Assembly: GCF_000003855.2 (NCBI RefSeq)
Contig: NW_003101682.1
Span: 2,071,761-2,135,760 of the forward strand
DNA length: 64,000 bases
Reading direction: 5' to 3'
From: Blastomyces gilchristii SLH14081
Taxonomy: Eukaryota; Ascomycota; Eurotiomycetes; Onygenales; Ajellomycetaceae
The position numbers and the translations under genes were made by a program. This document shows positions 12,831 to 24,934 of this stretch, piece after piece. A model generated the notes under the pieces. The model did no database searches. It saw nothing but the letters and a program-made list of their open reading frames with translations, and had not been told where the DNA came from. Numbering within the stretch: position 1 is the first letter of the stretch; each line of letters begins with the position of its first letter.

Positions 12831-15800
12831 ATGATCACAACCCGGATTGGCCGCCTAAGTGCGCTGGCAAGTGGCTCTCTCTGTCCTATTCTGCCAGTCA
12901 TTTCTGGAGAATCTTCTTCAGAAACAATTTGATCTTCGTTCTCGGTGTCAATTTGGCCTCATTGGATATAGCTAACATGTTCTCTCGATAGGCCTCTAAA
13001 TCCCGCGCCGTAAGTGGCTTGAACGCGGACAGACCTAGCGTCGTCTATCCCACGATCTAGGAACCCATACATGGGCTCCAATTGCTGACTTGATTATTCG
13101 AACCAGATTTTGGGCGCGCGGAGTATGGCCACCGTCAACGATTCTCCTCTTGACAAAAAGGTCGAGATGTGCAATCATGAGAAGGTGAGATTCTTTCCCG
13201 GGCAAGTTCGCCTCGTGTAGTTTCGGGAGTCCTGGAGCTTGCCTGTCTGTGCCAAATGAAGTAATCCCGTTGCTAACTATACTCTACAGGGTAACTACAT
13301 CAACTACAAGTACGGAACATCTTCACTCTATCTTGCAGGGAGCTCATGTTGTCTTGCGGGAACAATGCGCAAAAGTTCAATCCTCTCCGGCCGGATTGGC
13401 CCAAATAACTTTTGCGGATTTCCCTGATCTGGAAACATGGAGCTGCTAGCTTCCGTGGAACCAGCCGTTTACTAACACACCTTTTGCTCCTTGCAGGAAA
13501 ATGGCAGAGAACCTCGACATTGTTCGAAAACGCCTGAACCGCCCATTAACATATGCTGAGAAGATTATGTACTCTCACCTTGACGACCCCCATGGACAAG
13601 AAATCCAGCGCGGCAAGTCTTACCTAAAACTGCGACCGGACCGTGTTGCCTGTCAGGATGCCACTGCCCAGATGGCTATCTTGCAGTTCATGTCCGCTGG
13701 CATGCCTTCAGTTGCTACCCCTACAACTGTCCACTGCGACCACTTGATTGAAGCTCAGCTTGGTGGCGAGAAGGATCTTGCCAGAGCTAATGAGATCAAC
13801 AAGGAGGTCTACGACTTCCTTGCATCTTCTTGCGCAAAGTACAATATTGGATTCTGGAAACCCGGATCCGGTATTATCCATCAAATCCTTCTGGAAAACT
13901 ACGCTTTCCCCGGAGGTCTGATGATCGGCACTGACTCCCATACCCCCAACGGTGGTGGTCTTGGTATGGCTGCCATTGGTGTTGGAGGTGCTGACGCTGT
14001 CGATGTTATGGCCGGTCTTCCCTGGGAATTGAAGGCCCCTAATGTTATCGGTGTCAGACTAACCGGTGAATTGTCCGGATGGACCGCTCCCAAAGGTAAA
14101 GTATCACCGCAATCCCCCCCTTTTTTTTGGCTCCACTTGGGGAATTTGCAGCTGACAAGTGTAAATAGATATCATCCTGAAGGTCGCCGGTATTCTCACT
14201 GTCAAAGGCGGCACTGGCGCTATTATCGAGTATCACGGACCAGGCGTTGACTCTCTCTCTTGCACGGGCATGGGCACCATCTGTAACATGGGTGCTGAAA
14301 TCGGTGCTACCACTTCCGTTTTCCCCTTCAACGACCGCATGTATGATTACTTGAAGGCCACCAAACGCCAGCCTATCGGCGACTTTGCGAGATCCTATGC
14401 TCACAGCCTCCGTGAGGATGAGGGTGCTGAATACGACCAATTGATCGAGATCAACTTGTCTGAACTCGAGCCTCATATCAACGGCCCCTTCACCCCCGAC
14501 TTGGCAACCCCTATCTCCAAGTTTAAGGATGCTGTCAAAGAGCACGGCTGGCCCGAAGAACTCAAAGTCGGTTTGATCGGCTCCTGCACTAACTCCTCCT
14601 ATGAGGATATGTCTCGAGCTGCTTCCATCGCGCGGGATGCCCTGGACCATGGTATCAAGGCCAAGTCCCTCTTCACTGTTACTCCCGGTTCGGAACAGAT
14701 CCGTGCAACCATTGAGCGTGACGGCCAGCTGCAGACCCTCGAGGAATTCGGCGGTGTTATCCTTGCCAATGCCTGTGGCCCTTGCATTGGACAGTGGGAC
14801 CGTAGGGACGTTAAGAAGGGTGAGGCCAACTCTATTGTCTCGTCCTACAACCGTAACTTCACTGGACGCAATGATGCCAACCCTGCCACCCATGCTTTCG
14901 TCACTTCCCCGGACCTCGTTGTTGCCATGACCATTGCCGGAACCCTCAACTTCAACCCCTTGACCGATACTCTCAAGGGCAAGGATGGCAAGGAGTTCAA
15001 GCTTAAGGCACCAACTGGTGCTGGTCTCCCATCTCGCGGATATGACCCTGGTCGCGACACATATCAAGCACCACCAAAGGATCGATCTGCCATTTCCGTC
15101 GCTGTTTCCCCTACTAGCGACCGCCTCCAGATCCTGGAAGCGTTCAAGCCATGGAATGGACAGGACGCTGTTGGAATTCCCATTCTGATCAAAGCCCAAG
15201 GCAAAACCACCACTGACCACATTTCCAGTAAGATATTCCAAGCCTTTTATTCCTGCTCTGTCCCCTCTTTCCCCCATCGACCAACCAAACTAATCGATTT
15301 TCTCGTGTAGTGGCCGGCCCCTGGTTGAAATACCGTGGCCATCTTGACAACATCTCCAACAACATGTTGATTGGTGCTATCAACGCTGAGAACGGAGAGG
15401 CCAACAAGGTCAAGAACTTCAAGACCGGCGAATACGGCCCTGTCCCCGCCACTGCCCGTGACTACAAGGCTCAAGGAATCCCGTGGGTTGTCATCGGTGA
15501 CTGGAACTACGGCGAGGGAAGCTCCCGAGAACACGCTGCTCTCGAGCCCAGACATCTTGGAGGCCTCGCCATCATCACCCGAAGCTTCGCCCGTATTGTA
15601 AGTTAAAAGCTCGAACCTAGGTGATGAACGAAAGGAGTTATGTACTGGCCAGTCGTCACTAACATCATATAGCATGAAACCAACTTGAAGAAGCAGGGTA
15701 TGCTTCCCCTCACCTTCTCCGACCCAGCCGATTACGACAGGATCAAGCCCGATGACATCGTTGACCTGATGTGCACCGAGCTCGCTGTTGGCAAGCCCAT

Positions 15801-15930
15801 GACCCTCCGTGTCCACCCCAAGAACGGCAAGAGCTTCGACGTCTCACTATCCCACACCTTCAACGAGTCCCAGATCGAATGGTTCAAGGATGGAAGCGCC
15901 CTGAACACCATGGCTAAGCATCGTGCTTAG
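12831..15930 (+). CDS. aco1: mitochondrial aconitate hydratase (aconitase)
   Basis: Eight exons: 12831..12866, 12992..13009, 13107..13184, 13290..13309, 13497..14095, 14169..15227, 15311..15597, 15673..15930. They give 784 aa. The enzyme interconverts citrate and isocitrate in the TCA cycle. The [4Fe-4S] ligands are Cys390 in [10 protein letters not shown] and Cys453/Cys456 in [13 protein letters not shown], at the spacing of yeast Aco1. The N-terminus [24 protein letters not shown] is a basic mitochondrial presequence. The C-terminus [18 protein letters not shown] matches the family. Two exons are micro-exons (18 and 20 nt). The first intron appears to use a GC donor (GCAAGT at 12867): only this donor keeps the phase, because nearby GT donors run into a stop in exon 2. 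Confidence 0.96.
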
Positions 15931-18106
15931 AAAGATAAATCCTTGGCTACATTCATTTCCGACTATTCATAAAAAAATATAAATTGCAGGGCATTTGAAG
16001 AAAAGTTGGGAGTGTAGGTATTTACAGTGTCTTCGTCTCTTGTTTATGTATGAATACGTCTCATATATTTTGCTTTTGCTCTATATATAACGCTTGAAAG
16101 GAACGGGTAAAATCTTGGGCAGGGAAAGGTTTAGGTAGGGAGTAGTTGGCGTGGAGTATAGGGCGATGGAGTCTTACGAGCCTAGGGAGAATATATATTT
16201 CTATATTCGCGGGAGAAAAGCTGGGAACCTGGGCGAAAACGCTATTGCATTGTGGAGAAGAGGGCAGTAGAGTCATCACCCATCGACATCGCACCACAAA
16301 CCGCAACACGCTGGATTCAATTTTAATGGGTCTAACCCTGGACGACCTACTCCCCCTCTCACGTTCCTACATCGCAAACGCGTCAAATATTTTACATGCA
16401 CAATGTGTCAGCGCAGGTCTGTCCATCCAGAATCTATCTAAGCCAAACGAAAAGGCTAGGAGGGTTGATCTGAACACATCGCAAATATCGGAGTTGGGTC
16501 CGCGGTTGGGAACCAAAAAAAGAAACCGTTGAACCTGCCTCCCTATCTTCATATTTTCGTTTTCATGGTTTCTGCGTTTTCCCCTCCTCTCCTCGCATTT
16601 CTTTTTTCAAACCTTTCCTCTTCCCCAACTCTCCCTCCTGTACTGTACCGATCCAAAATTTCGCCAACCTTCACGCGTTTGGGGTTATTTTCTTTATGTT
16701 TATCCATTTTTTTCACCCCTAGTTTATCTTTATGCACTATTCCTCTACTTGTCTCATTTTGTTTCTCATTGGTTTGTCTCAAGAAATGTGATGAAAATTA
16801 ACTCAAATTTTACTGTTCTTTCTCTTCTTCCTTTTTATCTCTTTCGTTTCTTCTTGTCTATGTTTACCGTGTTTCTCGTTTGTTTCTTCTTTATATATAT
16901 ATATATACGTAACTACAGTACATATGTTAGTTATATGGATTTCTTCCATTATATATATGTTCTCTCCCATATATAGTTTATGTATTTGCTTCCTTCCTAC
17001 GTCCTCTACATTTTCATCGGGAAACAGTCGCAACGTCCATCCACTGTCAAAACATTCAAGATTCTACGAAACAAATGTAAATCGATCCTTGCACCTGCAG
17101 TCATGTCTGAACGTTGGAAAAAAAGGGAATTGCAGGATACAGAAGATCTTTATAAATCCAGGCAGGAAATTTCAAACAACTAAAATCCTGCGTAAAAAGC
17201 CTCGGAAGGAAGGACTGGCGCATGTTTTTTTTGTATGTAATTTTGCTGGGTATGGAGTAGAAAGAAATGCCGAGGTTCTGGGACTTTTCTACCCATGAAC
17301 AGACCGCGCAATAATATTTTATGGCTTTTCTCTACTTTTCATACTGATACATACCGTTAAGACTAAGTATTCAACAGATATTTAGAGGACGAGCTGAGAT
17401 TTACGAAAACTATCCCTATATGCTAGGCAGGTAAATGGAGTGAGAGGTTTGTATGTATTATTGCACATGTATTCTTAATGTCCTCAAGTTCTGTGTAATG
17501 TATTGATGTATAATCTGGTAATTACATACAGTTCTCTCGCTGTCCGGCTATCATCCTCCCAGGTATCGATCTCTATCAAAGCGGGACTCTTGAATTCTTT
17601 TCCTTCTCTCCTCTTCTCCTTTTCTCTCTCAATCATATATTCCATTTTCTTCAGTTATTGATTTATCATTATCCTCCTCACTTAAGGCAGACTACAATCA
17701 TTCTCCCAACCCTTCTTTTTCGGTCTTTCTATCCTATCACATGGAGCTTTTAAAAAAAAATTGGTGTGAAAAGGAATAACCGAAGCACCCCCCTCTCGAT
17801 ACTATAAATTGCTCGTCAAACCCATTTATTTCGGATTTTTTATTCGGATAAACATTTTACATACACACAGAGATCGCCCAATATCTTCTGTCCGGAATTA
17901 CAAAACTGAAGATTTAACCGTTTGGAGCTTGTTAGCCGGTACTCACTTTCAGGGAAAATCCCAGGCGGGGTGTAAAAGTACCCATGAAATCTACTTAGCA
18001 GGAAAAATAAACTATTTATCACTTCCTACATATTGCTGGTTCTCAGGAATTGAAATCGAGCGAATAAGGATTTTTTAAAGCGAAGGGTGAAAAATAGTGC
18101 AGAAAA
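15931..18106. other. long intergenic region, no gene seen
   Basis: About 2.2 kb, rich in T and in CT tracts (for example 16,540-16,880 and 17,590-17,760). Open frames are short, hydrophobic and compositionally biased. It probably holds the aconitase 3' region and a long promoter or leader of the next gene. Confidence 0.4.
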
Positions 18107-19323
18107 ATGGCTGCGCAGCTATTTCCATTGCCCGAGGTGGAAAGATTGAGCGCATCGGTGATCAGGCTGCTGGCGGGGAATCCTGGGAAGGTATGTATAT
18201 ACAGTACAGATATCTTGTTGCGATTTTGCTAACCCCCGCTCTAACTCTAGTACACACTACAAGGTAAACGAAGCCTTTGATATCTCAAAATTTAAACCCG
18301 ACGGGGAGGAAGAACCGTCTTTTTCGGCTCCTGAATGCTGACATGTATCCGCGCGCCCAATTGCGCCAAAAATACCATATAAAGGCACAAACACATACCT
18401 TGTCGGCCGGGGAGCCCGACGTCTCTTAATAGATACAGGCGAAGGCCGACCGAGCTGGTCCGCCGCGCTCAAAGCGCTCCTGGCAGCTGAAAAGGCCACC
18501 GTGGAGAAAGCACTGCTGACACACTGGCACCGCGACCATGTTGGTGGCGTCGGGGATTTACTGAAGATGTGCCCAGGGGTGCAGGTGTATAAGCATGATG
18601 GGGACAAGGGCCAGTTGGCTATTGAGGATGGGCAGGTTTTCAAGGTGCAAGGAGCTACGCTGAGAGCTGTACATACGCCCGGCCATACGGAGGATCATAT
18701 GGCGTTTGTGCTGGAGGAGGAGAATGCGTTGTTTACGGGTGATAGTAAGTAGTATTTCATTTTTTTGCTGATAATTATGAGGGGTTTTTTTGGTTGCTCT
18801 ATCTACTGTACATGTACAACCCCTGGTATCTTTTTCGTTTTTTCTTTTCTTCACTCTGCGGCATATCTGATGTTTATCTATTTCAGATGTGCTTGGCCAC
18901 GGAACAGCGGTTTTCGAAGACCTTGTCGTTTATATCTCTACGCTGGAAAGGATGCGCAAGCTTGGTGCGGGCAGAGGCTATCCTGGACATGGAGCCGTAA
19001 TCGAAGACTGTGGAGCTAAGATTACGGAATACATTGACCACCGGCGTCAAAGGGAGGAGGAAGTATTTCAAGTGTTGAAGTTCGGAGGTACGGACAGCAG
19101 CAAGGTGGGGACAGCGGCTGTAGCAACAACGCAAGGAAAACCTCGAGCATTGTCACCGATCGACTTGGTTGCGGTTATTTATCCCGATCTCGCGGAAGAG
19201 CTGCGTTTGTCGGCTTCGCATGGTGTAATCCAGGTACTACTGAAGCTGGAGCGTGAGGGCAAGGTAATGCAAGAGGGAGACTCGGGGAGATGGATGGTTG
19301 GGGGTGGGAAGCCGGCATTATGA
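18107..19323 (+). CDS. LACTB2-like metallo-beta-lactamase-fold protein
   Basis: Four exons, 18107..18190, 18253..18265, 18385..18744 and 18887..19323, give 297 aa. The join GNPGK-YTLQ-GTNTYLVG restores the conserved LACTB2 start of the fold and requires a 13-nt micro-exon. The metal-binding motif HWHRDHVGG, then VHTPGHTEDHMAF and FTGDNVLGHGT, are the expected histidine and aspartate ligands. The C-terminal part ends in a winged-helix-like segment (SHGVIQVLLKLEREGKV). Animal LACTB2 is a mitochondrial endoribonuclease. Some fungal relatives are polyketide-releasing thioesterases, but no polyketide synthase lies nearby, so the housekeeping type is more likely. No clear mitochondrial presequence is seen. 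Confidence 0.9.
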
Positions 19324-20392
19324 TTTCTTGCTCCTTCTAATTGATTTTAAATTCCCTTTGTCATTGTATATATTATATGCCTTATACGTGTACATTTTAT
19401 TTTGCCTCGAATTGCGTCATTGAATTCGATGTTAATATAGAGAGAGATACATGTTGATATACCGACGATATAGTTGCAGACGTTTTCACCACAGCTCAAC
19501 CTGCCTCATCTAGGAGCGTTTCACAATGAAGATTCCTATGAGGGAGATGTACGAGAAGATTCCTGCACGAATTTGCTCTAATAATACATATCAATAATAG
19601 ATTCCCGGCTGTGGAAGCATCGAGAAACACCTACCTCGATACATGGTGCATTTAAGCTTCGAGTTAGTTAGGGTTTGCCGTCGATGTGAGGCTGCCCGGG
19701 CTCGGCAACGACGTCAAGATCCTGGCCAGCCCCAAACAGCGCCGACAATGGCCAACATCCAACATCCAACATTGCGTCCGGGCTGCTGCCAACCCATGGA
19801 ACCTGTCTCCCTGCTGCGCCCTGGATTCTGCTGTCAATCTTCTGCCCGTTTAGCTTAGGTCCATGACGGGAAAAAGGGTGTGCCGGGCTTCTTTCTCTCA
19901 TCGCATTTCGTGCTCTCCACATCCATGAAGTCAACTCCCGACTGATTCCTCTCGCGCCGTCCCTGTCAATGCTCCTTCATTGAGCTCCAATTAAACAGCT
20001 CCGTATTATTTCTACCTGTGCTTCTTCTCTGCTGCCAAGGAAGTGGCGCCAAATCAGCGTTGTCCTAATAATTCCTGTATAGGCTCTCCCCCTGTATGGC
20101 GGTTGGTACGTAAACGTGGGGAACTTTTTTTTCTTATTCCTGGATCTGGTGTCAAGAGGCGAAAACCTCACATCCTCTGTATCGATTATTGTCTTGTACC
20201 TTCATAATCAAACACGGATTCTTCTTTTGCGATTGCTCTATAACTAACTTGTTAGGTTTTTGAAAATTAAATCTCCAGCTTGCGGTGTTGATTCCGATAT
20301 TTGCCCCGCCACAGTTCCATCCCACCTACGAAACCAAATCATAACTGTTCACGAACTCATATTATTCTTATCCTAATTGCAAATTTTGCACC
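19324..20392. other. tps1 promoter region
   Basis: About 1.1 kb without a supported gene. One CCCCT stress-type element is present at 20,089-20,093, about 300 bp upstream of the tps1 ATG. A single five-base match is weak evidence. Confidence 0.35.
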
Positions 20393-22290
20393 ATGACATC
20401 TCTGGAAAACCCCCTCAAGGAGGATGCCAGATTGCTCCTGGTCTCCAACCGTTTACCCATCACAATAAAACGATCAGACGACGGTAAATATGAGTTTTCC
20501 ATGTCGTCGGGCGGTCTTGTCAGCGGACTAAGCGGCTTATCAAAATCAACGACATTCCAATGGTACGGGTGGCCTGGCCTGGAAGTGCCAGAGGATGAAA
20601 TTCACTTAGTGAAAAAGAGATTGTCCGACGAATATGATGCGGTTCCTGTGCTGATTGATGATGAGTTGGCGGATAGACATTATAACGGCTTTTCAAGTAA
20701 GGGTGTTTCCTTATCCTTATGTTCAATACCTTTCTGTTCCTTCTACGATCTCGAACTACCCTAGCCTTAAATGATGTCATAAGCTGATTTGATTTCTCTG
20801 AAATTGTGCACCAGATTCGATACTTTGGCCTCTTTTCCACTACCACCCTGGCGAAATAACGTTTGACGAGTCTGCATGGTATGCCTATCGAGATGCAAAC
20901 CGTCTTTTCGCTAAGGCTATTGCGAAAGATGTGAAGGATGGTGACCTTGTATGGGTCCACGACTACCATTTAATGCTATTGCCAGCAATGTTACGGGAAG
21001 AAATCGGAACGTCGAAAAAGAATGTGAAGATCGGATTTTTCCTACACACGCCTTTCCCCAGCAGTGAGATATATCGGATCTTGCCCGTCCGGAATGAATT
21101 ATTACTAGGAGTGCTGCACTGCGATTTGATTGGATTCCATACTTATGACTACGCACGACACTTCTTAAGTAGCTGTTCGAGAATACTGTAGGGAACTCCC
21201 CAACAGCCTTTGTATCATGACAATGAGTTTACGCTAACACTTGAGAAATAGTGGCCTATCGACGACGCCAAACGGTGTCGAATTTCAAGGCAAACTCATC
21301 GCAGTGGGGGCATTCCCTATAGGTATTGACCCGGAGAAATTCACTGAAGGCCTTAAAAAGGAGAAGGTACAGAAACGGATAGCTGCCCTCGAGCAAAAAT
21401 TCCAAGGAGTCAAGTTGATGGTCGGGGTGGATAGGTTGGACTATATCAAGGGCGTTCCGCAAAAATTGCATGCTCTCGAAGTCTTCCTAACAGACCACCC
21501 TGAGTGGATTGGAAAAGTGGTTCTTGTCCAGGTTGCTGTTCCCAGCAGACAAGACGTGGAGGAATACCAGAACTTAAGAGCCGTTGTCAACGAGCTCGTT
21601 GGGAGAATAAATGGCAAATTCGGTATGTCCGTCCTCTCTGTATTTGGGTCAAATTAAACCTAGGATACATCAAATTCTAACAATCGATCAAGGCACTGTG
21701 GAATTCATGCCAATCCATTTTATGCACAAGTCAGTTAACTTCGACGAACTAATTGCGCTCTACGCCGTTTCGGACGTCTGTGTCGTCTCGTCAACAAGAG
21801 ATGGAATGAATCTTGTTTCATACGAATACATAGCAACCCAAAAGAAACGCCATGGATGCCTAGTCTTATCGGAATTTGCCGGCGCCGCGCAGAGTCTTAA
21901 CGGCAGCATCATCGTCAATCCATGGAATACTGAAGAGCTTGCCAGTGCCTTTCAGGAAGCTGTGACGATGAGTGATGAACAGAGGGCTCTCAACTTCTCC
22001 AAGCTTGATAAATACGTTTCGAAATACACAAGGTTCGCTCTCTGATTGCCCCCTAATATTTCTCCCGACGGGGAATATTTTATAGTGGATTGACCATCTG
22101 TTGCTAACACAATAATAATAGTGCGTTCTGGGGACAATCCTTCGTCTCGGAGCTTACAAGAATTTCAGAGCACGGGGAGAAGAAGCTCCGACTGAGAAGC
22201 TCTTCAAAGGTTCCTGAGGAGGTGCCTAACAAGGCCGCGGTAACTCCCATGCCCAGTGGCGATGGCCCGAAAACTGAAAATAAACAATAA
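20393..22290 (+). CDS. tps1: trehalose-6-phosphate synthase, catalytic subunit
   Basis: Five exons, 20393..20696, 20815..21187, 21252..21622, 21693..22032 and 22122..22290, give 518 aa. This GT20 glycosyltransferase joins UDP-glucose and glucose-6-phosphate to make trehalose-6-phosphate, the first step of trehalose synthesis and a brake on glycolysis. Signature segments are LLLVSNRLPITI, SSGGLVSGLSGL, VWVHDYHLMLLPAMLR, FFLHTPFPSSEIYR, VDRLDYIKGVPQKL and SSTRDGMNLVSYEY. Size and intron positions keep all blocks in one frame, and the short C-terminal tail beyond FWGQSFVSEL is typical of Tps1, which lacks the phosphatase domain of Tps2. Expected location is cytosolic. Confidence 0.97.
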
Positions 22291-23253
22291 AGAGCTATGA
22301 GGGTAACCGCGAAAAAGTCCCTTTTCAAGAACAGAATATGAATAATTACGAGTTTTAATACACTTTCATAAGCGTCACAATGGCATTACCAGGGAGTGCA
22401 ACCTATATTTCAAGCTGAAGATGGGGGTGGACATGGACTTGGTCGTTTTCTATCTATAGCATTTATTTCACTTCTACTTTGGCTGGTTGGGTTTTATTTA
22501 CAGGAGCTAAGGTTGTTTGTCCCCCACAACTTTCGTTCCATCCCTTTTTCTTTTTTGTTCTCTACTGCTTTACTTTTTGATGCTTCTATTTAAAAAAGCT
22601 TTCCCCTCCTTTCCCAATCTATTTCTTACCGCGAAAGCCCTTCATCATTATCTGCCGTTCAGAGTAATGATACAGCACGTTGTCATTCAAGCCAGTCTTT
22701 TCTTGTACATACATAAAGCATACTTATTCCTGTATATTTATACGTCAAACGCAAACATATAGCAAGGTTTACCAATTGTTTGAACATTCATCATACGCAG
22801 TCAACATGGTTGCTCTTTGGTGAAGAATTTGGTGGACGCCCCCGGCTTGCAAACATGATAAACTCACGTGACCTTAAACTTCTCACCAAAAATCTGTGTT
22901 CAACGACCTTCACGACAGCGACGATAGCAACATTCTTGGTATAGGAACGTGAGGAGGGTCATATTCCCCAAATTGCGCGTCCATTACCGGATTATTCAGA
23001 ACCTCTTTACGGGATTTCCGGCGAATCCTGCTCAATTGGACCCCTGCAAATCCAATCCGAAACCACCAATCGAGGCGTCCTTCCTTGACGGATCACAAAT
23101 TTCAACTCCAGATTACCGCCAGTAATATAAATCTGAGAATCCAATTGATGCGCTCCTTACCTACTCTGGACTGAGAGCTGCATCGCAAAAAAAAGGAAAG
23201 AAAAGGGAAACACCCGCGGCGATAAGTCCTGGGATCCACTCAGAAACGCAACA
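22291..23253. other. intergenic region, no gene seen
   Basis: About 960 bases, T-rich after the tps1 stop and more GC-balanced before 23,254. No frame with recognisable similarity. Confidence 0.4.
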
Positions 23254-23985
23254 ATGACTCCAAAAACGATCCTCCTCCGCGCTTCAGCGCGGCCATCCAT
23301 TCTCATCCCAAGCAGTCGCGCCGCTGCTCCCCATCCCGCCACCTGCTTATCCGCTCTACTCTCCGCCATGCAATTGCGGCCTAACAGCCGTCAAATCGCC
23401 CGCCGGCCCCTCACCACGTCCACACAATCCACGCAACCGACAGCGCAATCATCGTCATCAGCAGCCTCCTCAACAACGCCACCACCATCACCTCCATCCT
23501 CCTCCTCATCAACACCACCACCAGAATCACAACCAACAACAAACCCAACAACGCCCAGCGCCCGGCGCACCCGCCACACCCTAAAATTCGGCACCGTCCT
23601 CACCGCCGGCCGCATGGATAAAACCGTCCGCGTCCTGCACAAGCACACAGCCTACCACAAGCGGCTACACAAATCCTACCCAGCCAGCACCATCTATCTC
23701 GTGCACGACCCGTGCAACTCGCTGCGCCAGGGAGACGTGATTGAGTTCTCGAGCGGGTGGCGCACGAGCAAGAATGTACGCCATGTTGTGGAGCGGATCG
23801 TGGCGCCCTTTGGGGAGCCGGTGGAACAGAGGCCGCAGGTGCTTAGTTGGGCGGAGCGGGAGGCGTTGAAGGCGGAGAGGGAGGAGAAGGCGGGGAAGGT
23901 TATGAGGGTTGGGAGGGTGAAGAGGTTGGTTGCGGAGAGGTTGGAGATTGAGAAGAGGAGGGCGGAGGAGAAGGAGGTGGTGTAG
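23254..23985 (+). CDS. mrps17: mitochondrial small-subunit ribosomal protein uS17m
   Basis: Intronless, 243 aa. Residues 1-55 form a basic, Arg/Ser/Ala-rich mitochondrial presequence. A Ser/Thr/Pro/Gln-rich linker (about 56-105) follows. The S17 OB-fold starts at RRTRHTLKFGTVLTAGRMDK and contains KTVRVLHKHTAYHKRLHKSY, then the conserved GDVIEFSSGWRTSKNVRHVV. A charged Glu/Lys/Arg-rich tail closes the protein, as in fungal uS17m proteins, which are much longer than bacterial S17 (about 85 aa). A second in-frame Met at residue 39 is a possible alternative start, but the first fits a targeting peptide better. Confidence 0.92.
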   Translation: MTPKTILLRASARPSILIPSSRAAAPHPATCLSALLSAMQLRPNSRQIARRPLTTSTQSTQPTAQSSSSAASSTTPPPSPPSSSSSTPPPESQPTTNPTTPSARRTRHTLKFGTVLTAGRMDKTVRVLHKHTAYHKRLHKSYPASTIYLVHDPCNSLRQGDVIEFSSGWRTSKNVRHVVERIVAPFGEPVEQRPQVLSWAEREALKAEREEKAGKVMRVGRVKRLVAERLEIEKRRAEEKEVV

Positions 23986-24934
23986 CGCGTGGTGGGTGTT
24001 GAAGAGGCCCAGGTCGGGGAGGGTCTTGGTGCGAGATGTATGACCCTTTTTGTTGGTTGTTTGGGCTGGGATATTAATGATTAAAGGAAGAACGGATGGA
24101 TGCCATTAGGAAAGATGGTGAGGATCCGGTGCTCGTATGTATGTATAAGCTGCATCAGACAGTTTTCTTTTTCTTTTTCTCTTGCCATACTTCTTTTATT
24201 TTTGAACCTGTACAGTACAATTCAGCTAGAACCCAAATTATAGTGTTTGAGAGACCAATATTGTCCCTTTCCCGCGTAATTAATTATATATACACTTTGC
24301 TATATACATAGATGATTTTCTTTTTCCTCCTTTCTCTTCATCCATATATTGTGTAGCTTCCGCCAGCTGAAAGCTATCCAGGATTCGTGAGCGGAACCAA
24401 TGCCCATATTAGAATGATAAAATAAAAAGGCCTGAAGCAACCCCATCTCCAAGTCCAGGAAGGCATCCCACAACCGCAAGATCATGATGAAAGAACAAAA
24501 CCAATGCCATTTATCTCTCCCATATATATACATATATATATATATCGCAAAGAACAGCAGAGCCGTACCTAGAATGCAGAGCCGTGTACAGACAGATAAC
24601 ATGCTGAAAAAGGATGGTAATACAAAACAGGAAGAAAAGAAATAAAATATAATATCCAACGCCAAAGGGCCCATCGGATCACAGAAGCATAAGCGCCGTT
24701 AAACAAGGGGGAAAAAAGCTCACTAGGTATCAGACCCAGATAACCAAACCAAAAAAGATAATGAGTAAATGTCAGATGAACCCTCCCCGCGCGCGATTGG
24801 GGAGATAAAAAACGAAGAAAGAATCAAAACCAAACCCAGCAAGCTGCATCCTCCTCCCATGATGAGTTATATAATACAACCACACACACGGACCGAGGGA
24901 CCAGGCAAAAGCAAGGCCACTCGATCCTAATCCG
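23986..24934. other. convergent 3' ends
   Basis: About 950 bases between two facing stops. It contains a short TA-rich stretch near 24,520-24,545 and T-rich runs. No gene is supported. Confidence 0.4.

Noticed and set aside
14054..15277. A 407-codon frame antisense to aconitase
   Set aside because: It overlaps highly conserved aconitase exons. Such long antisense frames are a by-product of codon bias in strongly expressed genes, and it resembles no known protein.
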